From contig NZ_JWIC01000005.1 in the NCBI RefSeq assembly GCF_000814765.1, forward strand, positions 310,001 to 374,000: DNA of 64,000 bases, read 5' to 3'. Under the pieces are notes generated by a model that was given only the letters and a program-made list of their open reading frames with translations, did no database searches and was not told where the DNA came from. The position numbers were made by a program, and so were the translations under genes. Below are positions 26,015 to 35,635 of the stretch, piece after piece (the first letter of the stretch is position 1; each line of letters opens with the position of its first letter). This DNA is from Pseudoalteromonas luteoviolacea. GTDB lineage: Bacteria > Pseudomonadota > Gammaproteobacteria > Enterobacterales > Alteromonadaceae.

Positions 26015-27997
26015 ATGATAAGTAACGCACAAATTCACTTTAATGATTCAGGCACGCCTGTAGCTGACAATTTTGACGATGTTTATTTCTCTAATGATGA
26101 CGGCCTCGCCGAATCAAATTATGTGTTTTTCGAACAAAATGAGTTGCCAGCACGATTTTCAAGCCACCCAAGAAAACATTTTGTCATTGCAGAAACTGGA
26201 TTTGGTACAGGTCTAAACTTTCTAAATACTTGGTCACAATTTAAACGCACTAAAAACTTAGCTATTGAACGACTTTATTTTATGTCGTTCGAAAAGTATC
26301 CGATTAAGTTGAGTGATTTAAAGCAAGCGCTCAAAGCATGGCCTGGGCTCAGTGATCTTTCTGAGCAACTATGCCAACAATATCCTTTAGCACTTCAAGG
26401 CTGTCATAGATTAGAGTTTGATCAGGGACGAGTTATTTTGGATTTGTGGTTTGGTGATGTACAAGACTCTATGCCGCAGATTGCATACCAAAGTAAAGGC
26501 GTGGTAGATGCCTGGTACCTAGATGGGTTTGCTCCGAGTAAAAACCCAGATATGTGGCAGCAAACACTATTTGATAGCATGGCGCACTTAAGCCAAGAGC
26601 ATGCAACTTTCGCCACCTTTACGGCTGCGGGATTTGTTCGAAGAGGCTTACAAGACGCTGGGTTTGAGTGTAAAAAAGTCAAGGGTTATGGCCGTAAACG
26701 TGAAATGGTTGTTGGCAAATTAAAAGCAGTCACTGAAAAGTCGACAACCCCTTTGTATTATCAGCATCAAAAGGCTGAATTATCTAATGTTGCAATTATT
26801 GGTGGTGGTATCGCCAGTAGTTGCCTGCAATACCATTTGGCTAAGCGTGGTGTAAAGAGCAGCTTATTTTGCGAGGACGATACGCTCGCACGAGGGGCAT
26901 CCCACAATCTTCAAGGGGCGGTATATCCAAACTTACAAAGTGAATATGGGATCCCATCAGAGTTTTATGCACACAGCTTTTTGTATGCGAAGCGCTTTTA
27001 TGACCAACTTAGTCATTTGGGTTTCCAATTTTCCCATCAATGGTGCGGCGTTTTGCTTCAAAGTATTAATGACAGCAAACAAATACAGCACAATAAAGTG
27101 GCGAGTAGTGAAATATACCCAAAACAACTCATCAAAGCTGTGGACCAAGTTGAGGCGCAGTCTATTTCAAATATAGATACCCCCTATGGCGGTCTGTTCA
27201 TTGAGCTGGGCGGTTGGGTAAGCCCTCCAGAGCTAACCCAGGCCGTGTTTGATGCCGCTCAAACCAAGCAATCCAGTGAATGTCATTTCAACACTCAGAT
27301 AAAGGCCTTAAACAAACATGACGATGGCTGGTATTTAGACGCTGGCGAACAAACATTCGGGCCCTTCTCTGATGTATTCATTTGTGCAGGAGAACATACC
27401 GATAGGTTTGAACAAACCCAAGAGATTGGGATCCACGGTGTACGAGGACAAGTTTCTCATATTCGCGAAGGTGCAGCGTCATCCAAACTCTCGACTGTGC
27501 TTTGCCACAAAGGCTACTTTACCCCCAGTCAAAACGGTTTACATTGTATGGGGGCAACCTTTGAGAAACACAGCAAATCCAGAGCCGTCACCGTGCAAGA
27601 TGACATTACGAATCGCCAGCAACTTGCAGGGTTTTATCAAGGTACAGACTTTGATAACAGCTTAGGACAAGTTGAAAGTGCCAAAGCAGCGGTCAGGTGT
27701 TGCTTTAACGATCACACCCCGATGATTGGGCAAGTACAAGACAAAGACGACCTACTTCACGCATTTGATAATATCAAAAGAGGTAAGTTTTATGATTTTA
27801 AAGAACCGAACTTGCCTCATAAAGGCCTGCATATTGTAACGGGGTTTGGCGCCAGAGGGCTCTGTACAGCACCGCTTGTCACAGAGCATTTAGTGGCAAG
27901 TCTGTTTCAAGAACCTTTGCCATTTAGTGAGCGGGTGCATGAAGCGTTGCATCCAGCACGTTTGATCATCAGGGATATGATCCGCAACAAAATATAA
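26015..27997 (+). CDS. mnmC: Bifunctional tRNA mnm5s2U biosynthesis enzyme MnmC
   Basis: A 660-residue two-domain enzyme. The N-terminal ~240 residues are the SAM-dependent methyltransferase domain (FVIAETGFGTGLNFL; DAWYLDGFAPSKNPDMW; TFTAAGFVRRGLQDAGF). The rest is the FAD-dependent oxidoreductase (AIIGGGIASSCLQYHLAKRG at about 259), which removes the carboxymethyl group of cmnm5s2U34. The C-terminal VTGFGARGLCTAPL is typical. It matures wobble uridines in tRNA(Glu/Lys/Gln). Confidence 0.95.
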   Translation: MISNAQIHFNDSGTPVADNFDDVYFSNDDGLAESNYVFFEQNELPARFSSHPRKHFVIAETGFGTGLNFLNTWSQFKRTKNLAIERLYFMSFEKYPIKLSDLKQALKAWPGLSDLSEQLCQQYPLALQGCHRLEFDQGRVILDLWFGDVQDSMPQIAYQSKGVVDAWYLDGFAPSKNPDMWQQTLFDSMAHLSQEHATFATFTAAGFVRRGLQDAGFECKKVKGYGRKREMVVGKLKAVTEKSTTPLYYQHQKAELSNVAIIGGGIASSCLQYHLAKRGVKSSLFCEDDTLARGASHNLQGAVYPNLQSEYGIPSEFYAHSFLYAKRFYDQLSHLGFQFSHQWCGVLLQSINDSKQIQHNKVASSEIYPKQLIKAVDQVEAQSISNIDTPYGGLFIELGGWVSPPELTQAVFDAAQTKQSSECHFNTQIKALNKHDDGWYLDAGEQTFGPFSDVFICAGEHTDRFEQTQEIGIHGVRGQVSHIREGAASSKLSTVLCHKGYFTPSQNGLHCMGATFEKHSKSRAVTVQDDITNRQQLAGFYQGTDFDNSLGQVESAKAAVRCCFNDHTPMIGQVQDKDDLLHAFDNIKRGKFYDFKEPNLPHKGLHIVTGFGARGLCTAPLVTEHLVASLFQEPLPFSERVHEALHPARLIIRDMIRNKI

Positions 27998-28028
27998 ACC
28001 ATCGACGGTGTACGTTTCCAAGCCCTTT

Positions 28029-28922
28029 TTAGGGCTTGGAAATCTGAATGATCACTCGACGGTTAGCTTCACGTCCAATTGGCGTTGTATTAATGGCAAC
28101 GTGACGCTTCTCACCAAATCCATCTGTCATAATTTTATCAGCAGGTACACCTTTACTCGCCATATACTCTTTTATGGCCATCGCACGTTTCTTCGATAAA
28201 TTTAAATTAACGTTTTTACCGCCATAACTGTCTGAATAGGCAGAGATATAAATAGAATCAATGTCAGGGTCATTATTGAGGTACTCCCCAATCATATCTA
28301 AGCGTTTTCGAGACGACTTGGTTAACTCACTTGAGTTCTTACGATAGTTCATCACCACAAATGCAATGTCTTCGAAACTGTATGGCAGCAGGTTATCTCT
28401 GCACTGTAAAAAGTCCCAATAAGATTTTTTAAAATTAACAGAGGATAAAGACACCGCAATTTGGTCGTGTTTATTATTCCAGTCTTGATAGTAAAAAGTC
28501 GGTTGATATCCTTTTTCAAGCTCTGTAAGCATTTCCCACGCCACCGAGTTAGACAGTTCTCCGTCAAACTTTTTAAGTAAAGCCATCTTTCCCATTGAGC
28601 GAGCTGGGAGCCCCGCTCGCCAACTTGGCGGAACAGATTCTAGCCCAGCAAAATCATAATCTTCAGGTCGAATAACCATATCAAGATTAAAAGTGAGGTC
28701 TTTATTTTTACTCGCCGACGCGCTAAAAATCGCTTCACCATAGTACGGTACATCATGGGAAAGTGTGCAAGATAACCGTGTAGTTCTGTCCACCATCCAC
28801 TTGGAGTTATCAACCGAGGCACTATATTGCCGCATCGCACTGTGTGCACTTGCCGCAAACACACATGTGATAACAGTCGCTAAGATATTGAAATGTAAAC
28901 TCACTTTGCTTCTCCAAGCCAT
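28029..28922 (-). CDS. motY: Sodium-driven flagellar motor protein MotY
   Basis: A 297-residue exported protein. A signal peptide (ILATVITCVFAASAHS) is followed by the MotY N-terminal domain (residues ~35-150) and a C-terminal OmpA/peptidoglycan-binding domain with YISAYSDSYGGKNVNLNLSKKRA and GFGEKRHVAINTTPIGREANRRV. MotY forms the T ring that stabilises PomA/PomB stators of Na+-driven polar flagella. It is divergent from rnt, as in Vibrio. Confidence 0.93.
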   Translation of the reverse strand: MAWRSKVSLHFNILATVITCVFAASAHSAMRQYSASVDNSKWMVDRTTRLSCTLSHDVPYYGEAIFSASASKNKDLTFNLDMVIRPEDYDFAGLESVPPSWRAGLPARSMGKMALLKKFDGELSNSVAWEMLTELEKGYQPTFYYQDWNNKHDQIAVSLSSVNFKKSYWDFLQCRDNLLPYSFEDIAFVVMNYRKNSSELTKSSRKRLDMIGEYLNNDPDIDSIYISAYSDSYGGKNVNLNLSKKRAMAIKEYMASKGVPADKIMTDGFGEKRHVAINTTPIGREANRRVIIQISKP

Positions 28923-29114
28923 TGCACAACTAAACAGGCTAATCTGTCAGTGCCTAAATCATATTTCAAGATACTAAGAAGCAATAAACATACCGCCTTT
29001 CGAGACAATAAATCGACAGAAACTAAAAATATCTGCTTGTTCACCTGATCCTAATTAGCATCTTGCTTTATGATCAGTATAATAGGCGGCTAATTTTAGA
29101 AAACCAAGTTTATC

Positions 29115-29777
29115 ATGGCAGAACAAGAGCAAACCCTATTCGCAAAACGCTTCAGAGGCTTTTTCCCCGTAGTAATTGATGTTGAAACAGCAGGCTTCAA
29201 TAAAGAAACTGATGCCCTTTTAGAAATTGCCGTCAGTCTATTAAAGATGGACGACCAAGGCGAGCTCAGCATTGATAAGACAATTCATTTTCATGTAGCA
29301 CCATTTGAAGGCGCTAATATTGAACAATCTGCCATCGAGTTTAACGGCATTGATCCTTTTTCTGAACTGCGCGGTGCAGTAGAAGAAAGTGAAGCGATTA
29401 AAGAGATCTGCAAGGCGGTAAGAAAAGCACAAAAAGATGCAGGATGTCAGCGCTCTGTCATCGTTGCCCATAATGCGGCCTTTGACCATGGTTTTTTAAA
29501 TGCCGCCATTGAGCGTAATAATATAAAGCGCACACCTTTCCATCCATTCGTGAGTTTCGATACCACGTCATTATCGGGCCTTGCTTTAGGTCAGACCGTA
29601 CTTGCGAAGGCATGCCGTGCAGCTGGAATTGAGTTTGATAACGCTCAGGCACATTCCGCATTGTACGATACCGAGCGCACTGCTGAGCTATTTTGTTACA
29701 TTGTCAACAAGTGGCAAGCGCTTGGCGGATGGCCGCTTCCTCAGAGCGAAGAACAAGAGAACACTGAACAAGACTAA
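29115..29777 (+). CDS. rnt: Ribonuclease T
   Basis: A 220-residue DEDDh exonuclease. Motif I ([12 protein letters not shown]), Exo II ([14 protein letters not shown]) and Exo III ([15 protein letters not shown]) carry the expected acidic residues and the catalytic histidine. It trims 3' ends of tRNA, 5S and 23S rRNA. Lies opposite motY with a 192-base divergent gap. Confidence 0.96.
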   Translation: MAEQEQTLFAKRFRGFFPVVIDVETAGFNKETDALLEIAVSLLKMDDQGELSIDKTIHFHVAPFEGANIEQSAIEFNGIDPFSELRGAVEESEAIKEICKAVRKAQKDAGCQRSVIVAHNAAFDHGFLNAAIERNNIKRTPFHPFVSFDTTSLSGLALGQTVLAKACRAAGIEFDNAQAHSALYDTERTAELFCYIVNKWQALGGWPLPQSEEQENTEQD

Positions 29778-29797
29778 ATTCAGGGTTTCATCAGACA

Positions 29798-29827
29798 TTA
29801 AAAAAGCAGCCTTAGCTGCTTTTTTAA
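29798..29827. terminator. Bidirectional terminator between rnt and the FapA-like gene
   Basis: A long symmetrical hairpin: AAAAAAGCAGC paired with GCTGCTTTTTT around a CTTA loop, between convergent genes. Confidence 0.9.
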
Positions 29828-31455
29828 TTTACAAATTCCTGAGTAATTTTCCCAGCGTCTAATTTAACAGAATGAGGTGGGTAAATTCTTGAAAAAGAAC
29901 GACTATCTTTAGCAATAGTCAATTCGATACCCGGATGCATTAACTCATTCACTTTAACACGACTTAACTTAACCAAACGCATCAGCTTTTGAGCGACCAG
30001 CTTGCAGTTACGAATGTTTCGTTTGTAATGCGCATCTAAACGCTGTTCTGTGGTTGCAAGCTTTTTCAAGTAGTTGTCCCGCTTATCTGAAGCAGGTGTC
30101 TTTTTAGCTTTAATCTGCGCTCGCTTAACAGCTAAAATCTTGTCCGATAACAACTTATCAAGCTCTTTAAACTCCTTTTCTTTTTTCTTCAAATCATACC
30201 AGTCTTGCGCCAATACAATACGCGTGCGAGTGCCTGATGGTGCGCCGACTTCACCCGCCTCGATACGCATAGCATTATAGACATTGCCACCAATCAGCTT
30301 TCCTCTTGGCGTGTCGCCCTTGCCCACGCGTATTAAACGCTTTGACTTTAAGTCGCAATGTAAGGCTTGACGTTCAATAAACAAATCTTGGTCCGATTCA
30401 ATATGGCAATATTGACCATAGCCAACAGAAATCGTTCTTTTTGCTTTTATAACACAAGAGAAGTCTTCACCTTCAAGGCGCTTTCTGCCTATTGCGCCTA
30501 ACATCACGGTAACCGCACTTTCACTCTCTAAATGGGCTGACTCCACAAAACCAATCACCGTTATGTCTCCGGTGGCTTTGATCTTCATACCATCTTTCAC
30601 ATCACCACTGACCACAACACTGCCGTCAAACTCAATATGCCCGGTTGTGACGTCAACATTGTCATAACACAAAACATCATCCACGCGCATGCCTCGAGGG
30701 ACTGAAACAGGTACACCTTTGGCGTTGGCTATCAATAAATTTGGGTCATCAGGACTGATTTTAGTGCCTTCTGAGACCTGTAAAGTAAAGTCTTTTCCCG
30801 GTTTAGGTTCTAAAATATCACCAAACACCGAGAACCCCTTTTCTCCAGGCGTCGGAGGTACACGTTTCATCAAAGGACTGCCAGGTTTAACAGTGATGAT
30901 TGCGCCTAAGTCACGCATATCAACTTTTCCACCCGACTTTTCCTGTGGGCTGAGCACACGGTCTTGAGCAGTCATACACAGCCTCACAAACCGCGCATCT
31001 GTGCCATCTTTTGCTCTGACACCATGAGCGACGATACCGGAATACACACTACCAGGAGATTGCTCAAACTGCTGCCCTAAAAATGTATCCAGTGCCCTCT
31101 CGTTGATCCCCTTTACCACTCCAGCATTGGTCAATGCATCTCTTGCTTCATCTATCGTTATGAGCTTGCCGCCTCTTGCAGTCGTCAAGCGCGCTTCTGC
31201 CAACATGTTATTTTCTTCTACATGCACGACGATAGAAGCATCAACAGCCCTTGCAACGATAAGAACATCTTTCTCTCTATCATCTGAAGGAGCAAACAAC
31301 TGACCTATATTGGCGTGAATGACATCAAAGTCGGCATAAGAGGATTGTTCCAGCAGCTCAACTAGCTGTGCAGCACTCGCGGGAAACCCCGAATGCGCAG
31401 GATGTTCCTTCATAGAAACATACCCAGACTCCTCATCAAAACTAAACAACGACAT
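29824..31455 (-). CDS. DUF342 / FapA-like polymer-forming domain protein
   Basis: About 543 residues. The N-terminal third carries a DUF342-specific domain; residues ~200-400 form the right-handed beta-helix-like core (VDVTTGHIEFDGSVVVSGDVKDGMKIKATGDITVIGFVESAHL); residues ~420-500 are a charged coiled coil (DLKKKEKEFKELDKLL). ATG 31455 is preferred over an adjacent GTG because GGAAGGAAG sits just upstream. FapA homologues in Vibrio affect polar localisation of the flagellar assembly machinery and bind the glucose PTS enzyme IIA; proximity to motY fits a flagellar role, by inference. Confidence 0.8.
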   Translation of the reverse strand: MSLFSFDEESGYVSMKEHPAHSGFPASAAQLVELLEQSSYADFDVIHANIGQLFAPSDDREKDVLIVARAVDASIVVHVEENNMLAEARLTTARGGKLITIDEARDALTNAGVVKGINERALDTFLGQQFEQSPGSVYSGIVAHGVRAKDGTDARFVRLCMTAQDRVLSPQEKSGGKVDMRDLGAIITVKPGSPLMKRVPPTPGEKGFSVFGDILEPKPGKDFTLQVSEGTKISPDDPNLLIANAKGVPVSVPRGMRVDDVLCYDNVDVTTGHIEFDGSVVVSGDVKDGMKIKATGDITVIGFVESAHLESESAVTVMLGAIGRKRLEGEDFSCVIKAKRTISVGYGQYCHIESDQDLFIERQALHCDLKSKRLIRVGKGDTPRGKLIGGNVYNAMRIEAGEVGAPSGTRTRIVLAQDWYDLKKKEKEFKELDKLLSDKILAVKRAQIKAKKTPASDKRDNYLKKLATTEQRLDAHYKRNIRNCKLVAQKLMRLVKLSRVKVNELMHPGIELTIAKDSRSFSRIYPPHSVKLDAGKITQEFVN

Positions 31456-32120
31456 CACTTCCTTCCTAAATACTCTTGCATATTTTACTTTTTTTTATGC
31501 AGCTTCCACCATTTCAGCATATCGCCCTAACAATGTTAAGTTAAAATTGGCCACTTTTAAGGCAAATTATGAATGATTGTAAACGCACTAAACGCTGAAC
31601 TAGCACAAGTTGCTATTATTACTAAATTTATCGGAAAAATGCGTGATTTCTTTAGTAAAATTCACAATATGAGACTTTATTATTAGCTTATATCTAACCT
31701 CTATCTGATATAAAGAGCTAACGTTTTATCGCCTTTATCGTTCCTCACTCTTGAAAACACCGTAAATTAATTTTGTAACATTTTCCGATTAGCAAAATCT
31801 ATCTTGAAATTTTATGCATGTATTAAGCCATAAATAAATTGCAATGAACTGTTCAGAACACTGACCTGTTTATTGCCTTATATACAACCTGATCAAAAAG
31901 GCTAAGCAAAAGTTACCAACAAATTATGGAGGAAGTAAGAAGTTATTTGTACATAAAACCTTCTTATCAGGACTTGTTCGTAATCTGCTATCAGTTTTTA
32001 ACTGGTGTCATATTTGCTCAACAAAGTATGGCTAATGTTCTCGTTGAGGCGTTCGTCTTAATAAGATTGGTTAGAGAGAGTGCCATACAGATGATGTTGA
32101 ATCACTGTGGGTAAGAAAAT
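31456..32120. other. 665-bp gene-poor region
   Basis: AT-rich, without recognised RNA or repeat. A 62-codon open frame at 31926-32114 has no ribosome-binding site and no recognisable protein features; I do not call it. The promoter of the next gene probably lies here. Confidence 0.4.
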
Positions 32121-32567
32121 ATGAGCAAACAACACCTGAAACTGATAACGCAAGGTCAAGATTTTGGCTATATTACCATTCGCAAAAAAACATCCGGCTT
32201 ATTTTACGGTAATAGTCCAGTCGAACATGCGACAGAATTTGAGCTGATACCCTGTCGCAAAGATTGTCATGCTTTCTACTACAAAATTGCCAACAGCCAA
32301 AAAAGCTACATGGATTTATCCTTTGCATCAAATGTCGTCAAGATCACACAAGCCAATAATCCTGAAAGCGAAAAAGTTTGCACGTGGAAAATACATAAAA
32401 GCAACTTATACGCACTTGGCCATGAACAAAGCTCGTTCAATATTTTAAGTCGCTCAGTTTTCAAACCTAACTCAACTATTCTATACGCAGCCCCATTTTG
32501 TAGCCGAGATTTTAGTCACTTGGAAGTGGCAATATGCAAAGCGCCTTATCACTTATATACTCAATGA
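32121..32567 (+). CDS. Hypothetical protein
   Basis: A 148-residue soluble protein, not recognised. It has four cysteines, two of them in an early CRKDC pair, and no signal peptide. It has weak start signals and no operon partner. Composition looks like a real protein (mixed beta strands, aromatic residues), so I keep it with modest confidence. Confidence 0.5.
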   Translation: MSKQHLKLITQGQDFGYITIRKKTSGLFYGNSPVEHATEFELIPCRKDCHAFYYKIANSQKSYMDLSFASNVVKITQANNPESEKVCTWKIHKSNLYALGHEQSSFNILSRSVFKPNSTILYAAPFCSRDFSHLEVAICKAPYHLYTQ

Positions 32568-32702
32568 ATAGCAACTGCGAAAAATGATTTTAAGCCGTTA
32601 AAAAGCGTATTAACCTTAGCTGATAATTAACTGTGTACTTTAAAGTTATCAATGAACTCATGGATTGTTTTCAAACGCGCACATACTCATTACTCGTTTG
32701 TC

Positions 32703-32733
32703 AGGTGTATTGTTAAACATAACAAATACACCT
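32703..32733. terminator. Hairpin downstream of the PEP-mutase-like gene
   Basis: AGGTGTATTGTT (32703-32714) pairs with AACAAATACACCT (32721-32733) with one bulged A and a six-base loop. No T tract; probably a transcript end between convergent genes. Confidence 0.4.
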
Positions 32734-32774
32734 CATACTTAAACTTCAATAAGCCATATAATGATGAAATAGCG

Positions 32775-33539
32775 TCACTCAAAAAGTCCTGAGCAACTTC
32801 TTTGTGTTTTTATTTTTGATAACTGTGCAATCAACTGCTCATTCATTGAAATCTGCGCGAAATTACCTGTACTTACTCGTTTAACGCCAAGTTGTGCCAA
32901 CGTGTCTATGTCCGGCAAAGATGGGATGGCCATCACGTTAATCGGTAACGATGTCGCTTCCACAATTTTAGTTATATCTTGTTCATGTGAGATACATGGG
33001 AAAAATAGCCCATCCGCACCAGCGGCTTGATAACTACTCGCTCTGATAAGCGCTTCATCTATTGCATTTTCAAGGCCCAGTAAAAATGCATCGCAACGGA
33101 CATTAATAAAGATAGATACATCACGAGACGTAAGTTCAGCGCGCAACCCCTGCAGCAAGGTTGCAAACTCATCTTTATTGCACAATGTGCGTGATTCTCT
33201 CACTCGGCTATCTTCTATATTAATCCCAACTACCCCCAACTCAGCTAACTGCTGAATATGATGAGCAATAATATGTAGATCTGTACTATAGCCAGACTCA
33301 ATATCGACACTTAAAGGTAAGTTACTAGATGCTGCAATCCTTTTAACAACAAACAATAACTCTTCAAAAGGCATATGTTCACCATCCTCGTAACCGAGTA
33401 CCGCAGCCAATGCTGCACTAGAGGTGCCAATTGCTTGATAGCCAGCTTGCTCAGCACACTTTGCGCTTGTTACATCCCAAACGTTTGCCAGTAAAAGTGG
33501 CATCTTCTGTTGATGAAGCTGCTTAAATTCAATCATCAT
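32775..33539 (-). CDS. Isocitrate lyase / PEP mutase family protein
   Basis: A 254-residue TIM-barrel enzyme of the PEP mutase/methylisocitrate lyase superfamily: LLANVWDVTSAKCAEQAGYQAIGTSSAA at the N-terminus, LPLSVDIESGYS (metal-binding region), GINIEDSRV, and INVRCDAFLLG near residue 125. The classic KKCGH lyase loop is absent, as in the short members whose substrates are mostly unassigned. It makes or breaks C-C or C-P bonds beside an oxyacid carbonyl. Two adjacent ATGs follow AAGGA; either may be used. Divergent from a LysR regulator that is its likely controller. Confidence 0.82.
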   Translation of the reverse strand: MMIEFKQLHQQKMPLLLANVWDVTSAKCAEQAGYQAIGTSSAALAAVLGYEDGEHMPFEELLFVVKRIAASSNLPLSVDIESGYSTDLHIIAHHIQQLAELGVVGINIEDSRVRESRTLCNKDEFATLLQGLRAELTSRDVSIFINVRCDAFLLGLENAIDEALIRASSYQAAGADGLFFPCISHEQDITKIVEATSLPINVMAIPSLPDIDTLAQLGVKRVSTGNFAQISMNEQLIAQLSKIKTQRSCSGLFE

Positions 33540-33692
33540 TTTATCCTTGTCTTCAATTTATTAGTTTTATTGATGTATGTTCAATGGCTGCATTTTTGCA
33601 GTCTCGTTTTAAAAAGGCCAACGATGAAAATCGACTTTTATTATAAGCACAGCTTATAATACAAAAATAAATTCAATCACTATCAACATCAC

Positions 33693-34589
33693 GTGTTTAA
33701 AAATATCAACCTGCTAGTCACATTTGAATGTGCGGCACGACACAACAGCTACAGCCAAGCTGCACAGGAGCTGAGTATTTCTCAGGCTGCTGTTAGCCAG
33801 CAAATTCGTCAACTTGAAGCCATACTCAATACCCGTTTGTTTGTTCGCAAAGGAAAGCGAATGCGATTGACTCAACAAGGTGCTGCCCTGTTCGAACATG
33901 CTCAAAAAGGGCTGTCGATATTAGATAAAGGCATAAATTGTGTACAAAGAGAGGACATTGATGGTGAACTGACTATTACCTCGACACAGGCTTTTATTTC
34001 CCTTTGGCTAATGCCAAGGTTGCAGGGTTTTACAAATCGTTACCCGAATATTCAAATCAACGTCTCTTCTTCAGCAAATTTTGTGGATTTGAAACAGACG
34101 CATATAGACTTAGCAATTCGATTTGGTACCACAGTTGAACAACATACACCGGATAATTTTATTTGTGAATATTTTGGCGAGTCGCCTGTTTACCCTATCT
34201 GTTCGAGTAGCTTGGCAAAACAGCTAAATTTAAACGAACCTGCCAATTTATTATCTCATCACATAGTGACTTTAACGCATAAAGGTCCCTACGATTGGCC
34301 TAGTTGGTTTAACGCAGCCGGAGTAAAAGGGTTTGAAAGTCATACTCTTTGGACAAAAGTAAACTCGACGGATATGGCAATTAGTGCCGTTTCTAGTGGC
34401 CACGGTGTTACGCTGGCAGCCCCATACTTATGTCAACAACAGCTCGACAGTGGTGCGCTTGTGATCCCCTATAAACTGCCACACCCAAATAAAGTTAAGA
34501 GATATTTTGTTTTCGAAGCAAACTCTCCAAGACTGGCAAGGCTTAAAATATTTACCGACTGGCTTAATCATGAAATGAAGCACAGCTAA
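33693..34589 (+). CDS. LysR-family transcriptional regulator (GcvA-like)
   Basis: 298 residues. N-terminal winged helix-turn-helix (LLVTFECAARHNSYSQAAQEL, SQAAVSQQIRQLE) and a LysR effector-binding domain. The layout resembles the GcvA/AmpR subgroup. It starts at GTG; no in-frame ATG lies upstream. The 153-base gap to the divergent PEP-mutase-like gene suggests it regulates that gene. Confidence 0.88.
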   Translation: MFKNINLLVTFECAARHNSYSQAAQELSISQAAVSQQIRQLEAILNTRLFVRKGKRMRLTQQGAALFEHAQKGLSILDKGINCVQREDIDGELTITSTQAFISLWLMPRLQGFTNRYPNIQINVSSSANFVDLKQTHIDLAIRFGTTVEQHTPDNFICEYFGESPVYPICSSSLAKQLNLNEPANLLSHHIVTLTHKGPYDWPSWFNAAGVKGFESHTLWTKVNSTDMAISAVSSGHGVTLAAPYLCQQQLDSGALVIPYKLPHPNKVKRYFVFEANSPRLARLKIFTDWLNHEMKHS

Positions 34590-34838
34590 ATCATTATGCT
34601 ATGTGAGCGTTACTATGACATGTAAGTCACAAGCACACTTAAAAGCCCAGAGCGCACATCATCAAACTTAGAATATTAACAAAGATCTGCGCCCAAATAT
34701 GTACTATGTACTCAGCACACAATTTAGGGGAATAGACTGTTATGCTTCACATACTGTTTATGCTACATAACAACCCCACTCTCTGTCAGTGAACCTCAGC
34801 TACTGAATTAGTGTATTATTGATAAACCACAATTCAAA

Positions 34839-35348
34839 TCATAAACATGTGCCGCTTTTTGCGCCATTTAAGTCAATTGCAACGCTTGGGTTTTCTATTT
34901 GGTAATAAAGTGAGAGGATTTGCCATTTATTCTCCACTTTATAGAGTTGAATGCTATTGACCCCAGTAAAATCGGGCTCTTTTTGACCCTTCATAAAACG
35001 AGTCTCTGCCAAACTATATACATGAGCAAATCGGTCATACACCTGTACTTTACGCAGCACTTCACATTCGTAAAACCCCTTTTCAGGCACTTTATCTAAC
35101 AAAGTAAAAAACTCAGCGCCAGAAACTGCCATCAACTTAGGATCCGCATTAGCTTGATGAACACCAAATATTTTAGCTTGTGTATGAAATAACTCTTTTA
35201 ATTTAGCAATATCGGGCTTTTCTTTTGGTGCATGAGAGAGCGCTTTAAATAATGATCCAACAGCTTCTTCTGGCGTGCTATGTGCCAATGCACCGCATGA
35301 TAGCGCTGATGCAAGTAACATAAAGTTTAATCGCACATTATTTCCCAT
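34839..35348 (-). CDS. Secreted NTF2-like (SnoaL-type) protein
   Basis: A 169-residue protein with a signal peptide (LNFMLLASALSCGALA then HSTPEEAV). The mature part is one NTF2-like alpha+beta domain: TPEEAVGSLFKALSHA, then FYECEVLRKVQVYDRFAHVYSLAETR and WQILSLYYQIE. Such domains bind small ligands or act as enzymes; no catalytic residues can be assigned. Probably periplasmic. Confidence 0.7.
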   Translation of the reverse strand: MGNNVRLNFMLLASALSCGALAHSTPEEAVGSLFKALSHAPKEKPDIAKLKELFHTQAKIFGVHQANADPKLMAVSGAEFFTLLDKVPEKGFYECEVLRKVQVYDRFAHVYSLAETRFMKGQKEPDFTGVNSIQLYKVENKWQILSLYYQIENPSVAIDLNGAKSGTCL

Positions 35349-35551
35349 TTTAATTGTTATTATTGGACCTTAATATTTATCACCTTTTGTGCGTATTGTT
35401 CAACATATTGAGCGCTAATTAATCGGTGACTTATCATGACAGTTATAACAACCTCTATTGCTAACAACAAAAAAATTGCACTCATGATGGGTTAACACAA
35501 CAGGAGTAGGTCCATTCAATATACAAATAATAGGTGGTTAAGATAAATAAA

Positions 35552-35580
35552 AGGCTATCAAATTAAAAGTCTGATAGCCT
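35552..35580 (-). terminator. Terminator after the S9 peptidase gene
   Basis: AGGCTATCA (35552-35560) pairs with TGATAGCCT (35572-35580); on the minus strand it is followed by TTTATTTAT, 55 bases past the stop. Confidence 0.7.
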
Positions 35581-35635
35581 AAAATGGAGCTAACTAATTA
35601 TGCTCACACCAGATATAGATTTAAGACTGCACAGG

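Noticed and set aside
31926..32114. 62-codon open frame
   Set aside because: No ribosome-binding site and no protein-like features; probably chance.
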